IMG/VR virus record: IMGVR_UViG_3300033571_028522
Span: 1 to 41,474 of that record
Source: a virus
Reading direction: 5' to 3' (one strand)
Length of the DNA: 41,474 nucleotides
The first letter of the stretch is position 1, and the number at the start of each line of letters is the position of its first letter. Below the pieces are notes generated by a model that worked only from the letters and a program-made list of their open reading frames with translations, searched no databases and was not told where the DNA came from. Made by a program: the position numbers and the translations under genes. Positions 29,548-34,308 of the stretch are shown here, piece after piece.

Positions 29548-29662
29548 ATTTAAACATTTGTATTGTCAGGATTTTAACCTGAATTAAATGGACTTATTCT
29601 GCGCCATTTAATTTCAGAACATCATATTGTACTTCTGTGATATATCATTTCGTTCTAATACA

Positions 29663-29739
29663 TGGTTGCTGCGCTCTGGAATTGCACCAGATTCAGACAG
29701 CTTATGAGACTGCCCAAGATAACTTACCTCCCGCCAGCT
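29663..29739 (-). tRNA. Initiator-like tRNA(CAT), divergent
   Basis: Anticodon arm GCAGT/GCTGT with CTCATAA (CAT). It ends GCAACCA, as initiator tRNAs do (A72, A73, CCA), and position 1 is A, giving an unpaired 1-72. The acceptor has a bulged G and the D arm is very small (AAG/CTT). T loop TGCAATT matches the better initiator at 33895. It may be a weak second initiator or a decaying copy. Confidence 0.5.
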
Positions 29740-29746
29740 ATTTAAT

Positions 29747-29774
29747 AGCTTAACACTTTTCTGCTTTTTGTCAA
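29747..29774 (-). promoter_or_regulatory. Sigma70-like promoter upstream of tRNA 29663-29739
   Basis: TTGACA, 16-nt spacer ending GTGT, TAAGCT. Nearly the same as the promoter at 31979-32006 (GTGT then TAAGAT). Confidence 0.5.
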
Positions 29775-29783
29775 GACTATTTT

Positions 29784-29858
29784 TGGCTCCCCTTGTACGG
29801 ATCGAACGTACGACTTAGTGGTTAACAGCCACTCGCTCTACCTCTGAGCTAAAGGGGA
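29784..29858 (-). tRNA. tRNA-Asn(GTT) copy 2
   Basis: Acceptor TCCCCTT/AAGGGGA, G73, CCA encoded. Anticodon loop CTGTTAA (GTT). D arm AGCTCAGAGGTAGAGC and T loop TTCGATC are fully canonical. Confidence 0.9.
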
Positions 29859-29996
29859 TTTTTGTTTATTTTTTATATATTTGATGTTTGGATGAAACCA
29901 AGTACAGGCATTCACCATGCACTGACCTTCACCATTATGGTGTTGTTTTTTTGTTGCTCCACAATCACATTTAACATTATCTGGAATTTTTTTCAT
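29838..29996 (-). CDS. Small zinc-binding protein overlapping tRNA-Asn 2
   Basis: A 52-residue ORF starting 9 nt after tRNA-Asn 3, beginning 'MKKIPDNVKCDCGATKKQHH' and continuing with 'GEGQCMVNAC', so four cysteines for one zinc. Its last 21 nt, including the stop, lie in tRNA-Asn 2. It has been kept between tRNA genes like its neighbours, which supports a real gene. Confidence 0.5.
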   Translation of the reverse strand: MKKIPDNVKCDCGATKKQHHNGEGQCMVNACTWFHPNIKYIKNKQKSPLAQR

Positions 29997-30005
29997 ATAT
30001 CAATC

Positions 30006-30098
30006 TGGCACCGCCAGTAGGCTTCGAACCTACATACCCCTCCGGGGGGATTACACAACATTAACAGTGTTGCCTCTTACCAATTAGAGTACAGCGGT
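30006..30098 (-). tRNA. tRNA-Asn(GTT) copy 3 with long variable arm
   Basis: Acceptor ACCGCTG/TGGCGGT, G73, CCA encoded. Anticodon arm CAACA/TGTTG with CTGTTAA (GTT). The variable region is 22 nt with a CCCC/GGGG stem, the class II layout normally limited to Leu, Ser and Tyr. T arm GTAGG/CCTAC with TTCGAAG. The charged amino acid cannot be read with certainty. Confidence 0.75.
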
Positions 30099-30224
30099 AT
30101 TTTCTATTCTATAGGATACACTACTGAAATTGTATCGTCAACCATAAAAACATCTCTATGACTCATATGTTCAGTTTGGCATCACATAGCTTTTAATGAA
30201 TAAAATGGTTGTCTTTTGGACATT

Positions 30225-30258
30225 TGGCACTGCTTACTGAATTGAACAGAGATCAAAC
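30225..30258 (-). pseudogene. 3' tRNA remnant in a gene-poor stretch
   Basis: Minus strand has CTGTTCAATTCAG, then AAGCAGT, G73 and CCA, i.e. a T arm and 3' acceptor without a matching 5' half. The rest of 30099-30454 holds no ORF or RNA that I can support. Confidence 0.4.
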
Positions 30259-30454
30259 AAAGGAGACCACTCCAATAACATTCTAGTGTAACTTTACTGA
30301 TTGTAAGACTCTTTCATCTCCATTCTAGAATATATCAGTTTTTTCTAAAACTTCATGGGGTGGCCAATTTTTCTTTTCTGTTGCAATCAGATTCCCAAAG
30401 AAAAGGGGGCAGTCTTCCTACTTTTTTCAAATATTTATTTTTGATCTTGCAGTA

Positions 30455-30529
30455 TGGCAGAGCATACGGGAATTGAACCCGTGTTTCCGGCGTGACAGAC
30501 CAGTGTAATGACCACTATACCAATGCTCT
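30455..30529 (-). tRNA. tRNA-Asp(GTC) canonical copy
   Basis: Acceptor AGAGCAT/ATGCTCT, G73, CCA encoded. Anticodon loop CTGTCAC (GTC). D loop with GG, T arm ACGGG/CCCGT with TTCAATT. Confidence 0.85.
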
Positions 30530-30537
30530 ATTTAAAA

Positions 30538-30611
30538 TGGCAGGGAGTAAAGGAATCGAACCCTTGTAAGAAGTTTTGGAGGCTTCCGTTCTACCATTGA
30601 ACTAACTCCCT
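30538..30611 (-). tRNA. tRNA-Trp(CCA)
   Basis: Acceptor AGGGAGT/ACTCCCT, G73, CCA encoded. Anticodon loop CTCCAAA (CCA); one C-A pair closes the stem. T loop TTCGATT. Confidence 0.85.
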
Positions 30612-30614
30612 ATT

Positions 30615-30690
30615 TGGTAACGCCGACGGGACTTGAACCCGCATGATCCATCTTGAAAGGATGGTGTTCTACCAATTAAACTACAGCGTC
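30615..30690 (-). tRNA. tRNA-Glu(TTC)
   Basis: Acceptor GACGCTG/CGGCGTT, A73, CCA encoded. Anticodon arm CCATC/GATGG with CTTTCAA (TTC). T loop TTCAAGT. Confidence 0.85.
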
Positions 30691-30694
30691 ATTT

Positions 30695-30895
30695 TTATAT
30701 TAAAACTCTAAAAAAATTATTCATCATTGGAACATAATTAAACAGTAATTGTTCCCCATGTTCATTTTCTACTACTACAACTTGTAAGCCTTTTACTTTT
30801 AAAGCTTTAAAAATTACTCCTATAGAGTAGTCTTTTAAACTTTCTCCATTTTTGTATTTTTCAAAAATTTCATCATAAAGTTTATGTTGTATCAT
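30695..30895 (-). CDS. Small hypothetical protein
   Basis: A 66-residue protein, 'MIQHKLYDEIFEKYKNGESL' onwards, alpha then beta. ATG only 4 nt after the CCA of tRNA-Lys 1, and its stop 4 nt before tRNA-Glu. No family recognised. Confidence 0.55.
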   Translation of the reverse strand: MIQHKLYDEIFEKYKNGESLKDYSIGVIFKALKVKGLQVVVVENEHGEQLLFNYVPMMNNFFRVLI

Positions 30896-30899
30896 AAAT

Positions 30900-30973
30900 T
30901 GGTAGGTCTGGAGGGTAATGCTCCCTCTTATACGGTTTAAAAGACCGTTACATCACTTTAATGTTTCAAACCC
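30900..30973 (-). tRNA. tRNA-Lys(TTT), altered D and T loops
   Basis: Acceptor GGGTTTG/CAGACCT, A73, CCA encoded. Anticodon arm ACGGT/ACCGT with CTTTTAA (TTT). D arm ACAT/ATGT with loop TAAAGTG (no GG); T arm GAGGG/CCCTC with loop AGCATTA. Confidence 0.8.
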
Positions 30974-30983
30974 ATTTTAACGT

Positions 30984-31067
30984 TAGCGTAGATGGGATTC
31001 GAACCCACATAGAGATTTCTTTCACAGATTAAAAGTCTGTTGGTCTGCCAATTGGCCCACACCCGCT
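30984..31067 (-). tRNA. tRNA-Lys(TTT) copy 2, long variable region
   Basis: Anticodon arm ACAGA/TCTGT with CTTTTAA (TTT). T arm GTGGG/CCCAT with TTCGAAT. The acceptor pairs imperfectly beyond AGCG/CGCT, no CCA is encoded, and the variable region is about 15 nt. Possibly decaying. Confidence 0.6.
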
Positions 31068-31082
31068 TTTTAATGATGTGCT

Positions 31083-31110
31083 ATCATAACACATCTTCAT
31101 ATTTTGTAAA
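31083..31110 (-). promoter_or_regulatory. Sigma70-like promoter before tRNA-Lys 2
   Basis: TTTACA, 16-nt spacer ending GTGT, TATGAT, on the minus strand 16 nt upstream of the tRNA. Confidence 0.45.
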
Positions 31111-31184
31111 GAAGAAAAACAACAAAAGTAATCTCAATTCTTCTACTTCTCTGTTATTTTTTAATTGAAAAAAAATATTGATGT

Positions 31185-31203
31185 CGGGAGTGCCAGAATC
31201 GAA
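31185..31203 (-). repeat. Copy of tRNA-Pro 3' half flanking an endonuclease gene
   Basis: CGGGAGTGCCAGAATCGAA (+ strand) matches 31889-31907 inside tRNA-Pro with one mismatch. The two copies flank the endonuclease ORF as a direct repeat. Confidence 0.7.
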
Positions 31204-31217
31204 GAATAAGTATCTAC

Positions 31218-31877
31218 ATGCGACAACGACCAACTATAGACTTGAATTGTGTTCATTGCAACAAAATTTTTGAAAAAACAGAACATCATTACAGAAGTGA
31301 AATTCGTAAAAATCCGAATAGATTATATTTTTGTTCTTCGACTTGCAAATCACTTAATGAAGGAAAATTAAAAATTGTCAATTGTCGCAACTGCGGCAAA
31401 AAATTTTGTCGAATTATTTCGGAACTAAAGAAAAGTCAAAATCATTTTTGTTCCAGTAATTGCTCTGCTTCATTTAATAATCAAAATAAAACCTTTGGAA
31501 CTAGGAGGTCCAAGCTAGAAATTTTCTTAGAAAACGAACTTACTATGATATTTCCTACTCTTGATATACGCTATAATAGAAAAGACGCAATAAATTCTGA
31601 ACTAGATATTTACATTCCTAATCTTCAACTTGCATTTGAATTAAATGGTATTTTTCATTATGAACCTATATACGGTAAAGACAAACTTCAACAAATAAAA
31701 AATAATGATGATAGAAAATTTCAAGCTTGTTTAGAGCGAGGAATTGAACTATGTATAATAGATTCTTCTTTATTAAAGAAATTCTCTACTAAGAGTGCGA
31801 CAAAATTTCTTAATATCATTACAGATTTAGTCAACAATAAATTGTTGTCCATCCCTAACTACGAGGAAGTACTGTAA
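31218..31877 (+). CDS. Zinc-finger + Vsr/PD-(D/E)XK-like homing endonuclease
   Basis: A 219-residue protein opposite in strand to the tRNAs. Two zinc fingers ('CVHCNKIFEKTEHHYRS' with 'FCSSTCKSL', and 'CRNCGKKFCRIISE' with 'FCSSNCSASF') are followed by a nuclease domain 'SELDIYIPNLQLAFELNGIF' and 'QQIKNNDDRKFQACLERGIE', the pattern of phage very-short-patch-repair-like homing enzymes, with E/D/E residues for metal. It interrupts a tRNA-Pro region. Confidence 0.75.
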   Translation: MRQRPTIDLNCVHCNKIFEKTEHHYRSEIRKNPNRLYFCSSTCKSLNEGKLKIVNCRNCGKKFCRIISELKKSQNHFCSSNCSASFNNQNKTFGTRRSKLEIFLENELTMIFPTLDIRYNRKDAINSELDIYIPNLQLAFELNGIFHYEPIYGKDKLQQIKNNDDRKFQACLERGIELCIIDSSLLKKFSTKSATKFLNIITDLVNNKLLSIPNYEEVL

Positions 31878-31888
31878 CACTAGGGACT

Positions 31889-31957
31889 CGGAAGTGCCAG
31901 AATCGAACTGTTCCGCGAGTATCCAAAACTCTCATGCAACCATCACACCCCACTTCC
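31889..31957 (-). tRNA. tRNA-Pro(TGG)
   Basis: Acceptor GGAAGTG/CACTTCC, G73, no encoded CCA. Anticodon loop TTTGGAT (TGG) on GAGT/ACTC. T loop TTCGATT on a weak stem (CAG/CTG). Confidence 0.75.
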
Positions 31958-31978
31958 GTTATTTTCTTTAACACCACC

Positions 31979-32006
31979 ATCTTAACACTTTTTCTTTTTT
32001 TGTCAA
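31979..32006 (-). promoter_or_regulatory. Sigma70-like promoter before tRNA-Pro
   Basis: TTGACA, 16-nt spacer ending GTGT, TAAGAT on the minus strand. Confidence 0.55.
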
Positions 32007-32030
32007 ACAGTTTGTTGTTTTGTTTATTTG

Positions 32031-32102
32031 TCGCTAGAATTAGAATCGAACTAATCTATTCAGATTTTCAATCTGCTGCACAACCACCTATGCCATCTAG
32101 CG
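32031..32102 (-). tRNA. tRNA-Phe(GAA)
   Basis: Acceptor CGCTAGA/TCTAGCG, A73, no encoded CCA. Anticodon loop TTGAAAA (GAA). T arm ATTAG/CTAAT with TTCGATT. The upstream endonuclease gene ends 35 nt inside it. Confidence 0.8.
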
Positions 32103-32691
32103 TTGTATAATGTTCCTGTGAATGACAGTTAGGACAAATATATTCTAAATTTTCTATAATGTTATTTGTTTTGTTATGATCTCTATGATGTATATGTAAC
32201 AATAATTGTTTACCATTCCATTTGTTAATGGAACAAACATTGCATTTATATTCAACAGAATTAAGTTCTAACAACTTTTTAAGAACATGTCTAGGCTTTC
32301 TCTCTTTTTTTAAAAGACTAGTATTGTTTTTTAATTTCGCAGTTGTTTTACCACCGCGTTTTTTACCATCCAAAGAATTTTTAACAGGTTCTATACCTAT
32401 AGTTTTGAGTCTTTTTCTATAATGATACCATGATCCTCCTGTCGAATTTAATCCTAATTTCTTTAGGAAACTATTAATAGAATCACTCTGAAACCACATA
32501 TTTCTCAATTCTTCATCTGTTATTTTTATTCTATTTTCTAGATAAGTTAATGGATTTGTTTTCAACCCAAATTTTTTCAACCAATATCTAGTATTTGAGT
32601 GACTCATTTGATAAATTTTTGATATATCTGTTATAGACTTGCCTTCTTTTACCAAAGACTCAAATAATTCTTTTGTTTTATTATTTTTCAT
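32068..32691 (-). CDS. HNH homing endonuclease with N-terminal helix-turn-helix
   Basis: A 207-residue protein. N-terminal HTH ('GKSITDISKIYQMSHSNTRY'), a basic linker and an HNH core: 'CNVCSINKWNGKQLLLHIHH', 'RDHNKTNNIIENLEYICPNC'. The CxxC pairs and H-x-H/N pattern match the + strand enzyme at 27103, to which it is clearly related. Start ATG 32691. Its 3' end overlaps tRNA-Phe, a likely target site. Confidence 0.8.
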   Translation of the reverse strand: MKNNKTKELFESLVKEGKSITDISKIYQMSHSNTRYWLKKFGLKTNPLTYLENRIKITDEELRNMWFQSDSINSFLKKLGLNSTGGSWYHYRKRLKTIGIEPVKNSLDGKKRGGKTTAKLKNNTSLLKKERKPRHVLKKLLELNSVEYKCNVCSINKWNGKQLLLHIHHRDHNKTNNIIENLEYICPNCHSQEHYTTLDGIGGCAAD

Positions 32692-32822
32692 AAATTTTTG
32701 CACCGCTGAAAGATTGAGTTTTGCACTCTCCGTATCTGGTCATCTTTCACTATAGTCCTCTCCCATGCAATGATGCAAGGATCGTGGAGAATGAGACTGT
32801 CTCTGACTGTGAGACGGTGCTT

Positions 32823-32898
32823 TGGTGGAGCCAAGGGGATTCGAACCCCTCGCCTACTGAATGCAAATCAGTCGCTCTACCAAATGAGCTATGGCCCC
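32823..32898 (-). tRNA. tRNA-Ala(TGC)
   Basis: Acceptor GGGGCCA/TGGCTCC, A73, CCA encoded. Anticodon arm ACTGA/TCAGT with TTTGCAT (TGC). D arm AGCTC...GAGC and T loop TTCGAAT, fully canonical. The HNH gene upstream ends 3 nt before it. Confidence 0.9.
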
Positions 32899-32900
32899 TT

Positions 32901-33497
32901 TTATTTTTGTTTTCCATTAAAAGAGTATTTTCTCTTTTTAAAAATAGTTTTCTTTTTAACATCTAATTTTTCTTTTCTTCTATAAATTCCCATCTGTATT
33001 ATTTTTCTTATTTGTAATATTTGTTTTCCAGTGAATTTCATATGGTCTAATTTATCATACCATACATTTTTTCTAACTAATGCTGAAATTTTCTGTATTA
33101 TAAAACCTTGTAATTCTTTTATAGAATCTTTCTCTTCTTGAGAGAGATTATGTCTATCTTTCATCCATTTTCTATGTTGATTATAAGATTCATCAAAATT
33201 TATCTGTAAAGTTTTTCTCTTTATTTCTTCTAAATCTTTAGGATTTTGTGAAATCCAATCATAATTTATAGCTTCATGTATATTTTCGTGACAACTTCTA
33301 CAAACTGGTAAAAGGTCTGACACTTTTATGTCAACTAAATTTCTATAAACCATGTGATGAACATCTGATGCAGATTTACCACAACACTGACATTCTGGAC
33401 AAGAATCAAGAATAGTGTTTCTTAATTTTTTCCATTCTTCGGAATTAAGATATTCTTCTCTATATTCTTTTCTGGTATATTTTACTTTATATTTCAT
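32901..33497 (-). CDS. HNH endonuclease
   Basis: A 198-residue protein with an HNH core 'CQCCGKSASDVHHMVYRNLV' and 'LLPVCRSCHENIHEAINYDW', i.e. two CxxC zinc pairs and the H-H...H triad. Lys/Arg-rich ends. It may be another homing enzyme, set immediately before tRNA-Ala. Little else can be said about its target. Confidence 0.8.
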   Translation of the reverse strand: MKYKVKYTRKEYREEYLNSEEWKKLRNTILDSCPECQCCGKSASDVHHMVYRNLVDIKVSDLLPVCRSCHENIHEAINYDWISQNPKDLEEIKRKTLQINFDESYNQHRKWMKDRHNLSQEEKDSIKELQGFIIQKISALVRKNVWYDKLDHMKFTGKQILQIRKIIQMGIYRRKEKLDVKKKTIFKKRKYSFNGKQK

Positions 33498-33607
33498 ATG
33501 TTTGTTACGGGCATTTAATCCCCTGTTTCACAGTTTCAACAATTTTAGCTTGTTTCTCGCTTTTTCCGCCAATTCACTATTTTGATAGGCTACTATTTTA
33601 ATAAAAA

Positions 33608-33632
33608 AACCCACTTTTGGTAAAAGTGGGTT
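33608..33632 (-). terminator. Terminator after the 32-residue ORF
   Basis: AACCCACTTTT/AAAAGTGGGTT with a 3-nt loop; on the minus strand it is followed by a run of seven T. Confidence 0.85.
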
Positions 33633-33659
33633 GCAAAATTCGAAAATATTATTCCACTT

Positions 33660-33758
33660 TTAGGTTAAAAATCCATCATCACTCTCTTTTGAGGCATAAA
33701 AGGATTGTCCGAGATTACTCGGTGCCCAATTACGTTGATTTAAATGAATTTGTTTCAT
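33660..33758 (-). CDS. 32-residue small protein or dual-function RNA
   Basis: An ORF beginning 'MKQIHLNQRNWAPSNLGQSF' between a sigma70-like promoter (33782-33809) and a strong terminator (33608-33632). The whole unit is about 170 nt. It could encode a small early protein that acts on the host, or be a small RNA. The rest of the 33498-33816 gap holds no other supported feature. Confidence 0.45.
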   Translation of the reverse strand: MKQIHLNQRNWAPSNLGQSFYASKESDDGFLT

Positions 33759-33781
33759 ATGTTTGTTAGTTACTTATCTTT

Positions 33782-33809
33782 AATTTACTCTTTTTCAAGA
33801 GTTTGTCAA
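33782..33809 (-). promoter_or_regulatory. Sigma70-like promoter of the small unit
   Basis: TTGACA, 16-nt spacer, TAAATT on the minus strand, just after the CAT tRNA at 33819. Confidence 0.5.
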
Positions 33810-33818
33810 AGTTTTTTG

Positions 33819-33890
33819 TGCCCATAGTTGGAATCGAACCAACCGCTTTTTCCTTATGAGAGAAAATTTCTACCAATGAATTATATGGGC
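33819..33890 (-). tRNA. tRNA with CAT anticodon (Met or Ile2)
   Basis: Acceptor GCCCATA/TATGGGC with paired 1-72, A73, no encoded CCA. Anticodon arm TTTCT/GGAAA with CTCATAA (CAT). T arm GTTGG/CCAAC with TTCGATT. Elongator type; either Met or the TilS substrate Ile2. Confidence 0.85.
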
Positions 33891-33894
33891 TTTC

Positions 33895-33968
33895 TGGTTG
33901 CAGATGGGGATTTGCACCACCCTCTTGAGCTTATGAGACTCATGTTGTCACTAGACCACTTATCCGCG
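33895..33968 (-). tRNA. Initiator-type tRNA-fMet(CAT)
   Basis: C1 faces A72 (unpaired), followed by GCGGAT/ATCTGC, A73 and encoded CCA; the unpaired C1-A72 is the hallmark by which bacterial formyltransferase and IF-2 recognise initiator tRNA. Anticodon loop CTCATAA (CAT) on TGAGT/GCTCA. It lacks the three G-C pairs of classical initiator anticodon stems. T loop TGCAAAT. First tRNA of the array. Confidence 0.75.
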
Positions 33969-33980
33969 ATTTATTAGATT

Positions 33981-34008
33981 AATATAACATATACTTATAA
34001 TATGTCAA
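33981..34008 (-). promoter_or_regulatory. Sigma70-like promoter at the head of the tRNA array
   Basis: TTGACA, 16-nt spacer, TATATT on the minus strand, 12 nt upstream of the initiator-type tRNA. Confidence 0.6.
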
Positions 34009-34262
34009 TGATTTCTTTTAAAAAAATCTGCAATTGTTAACAAAATTCCTATAATTATTACAAAAGTTGTGACTAAACCACAAACAATACTAACAAAAAA
34101 CATCTTTACCACACTGTTGTTAAAAGGCGTTATTTTATTAACTAAACATTGTCTAACATATGTTCTCATAAAAAAATAACCGCCCATAGATAAAATTATA
34201 TAAAATCCAAACAAATATTTCCAATTATTTTGTAAAAAATTTAAAGTTTCTTGCCAAATCAT
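34005..34262 (-). CDS. Small membrane protein, two TM helices
   Basis: An 85-residue protein with hydrophobic segments at about residues 15-32 and 52-75 and a basic tail ('ADFFKRNH'). No family recognised. A TTGACA-type promoter (34268-34296) ends 5 nt before its ATG, so it may be an early gene. Confidence 0.6.
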   Translation of the reverse strand: MIWQETLNFLQNNWKYLFGFYIILSMGGYFFMRTYVRQCLVNKITPFNNSVVKMFFVSIVCGLVTTFVIIIGILLTIADFFKRNH

Positions 34263-34267
34263 GATGT

Positions 34268-34296
34268 ATGCTACAGCATCCTGAGTGTTCTGTCAA
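34268..34296 (-). promoter_or_regulatory. Sigma70-like promoter before the 34262 gene
   Basis: TTGACA, 17-nt spacer, TAGCAT, 5 nt to the ATG. Its -35 overlaps the opposed late-type motif at 34295-34302. Confidence 0.5.
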
Positions 34297-34302
34297 TAAA
34301 TA
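34295..34302 (+). promoter_or_regulatory. Late-type promoter motif before the 1755-residue gene
   Basis: AATAAATA, 6 nt before ATG 34309. Confidence 0.5.
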
Positions 34303-34308
34303 TTTTAA

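Noticed and set aside
29555-29640. Possible tRNA with a T-loop-like TTAAAAT between tRNA-Asn 1 and the initiator-like tRNA
   Set aside because: No 5' acceptor pairs with the 3' side, and the central hairpin has a 12-nt loop; it folds as a plain stem-loop.
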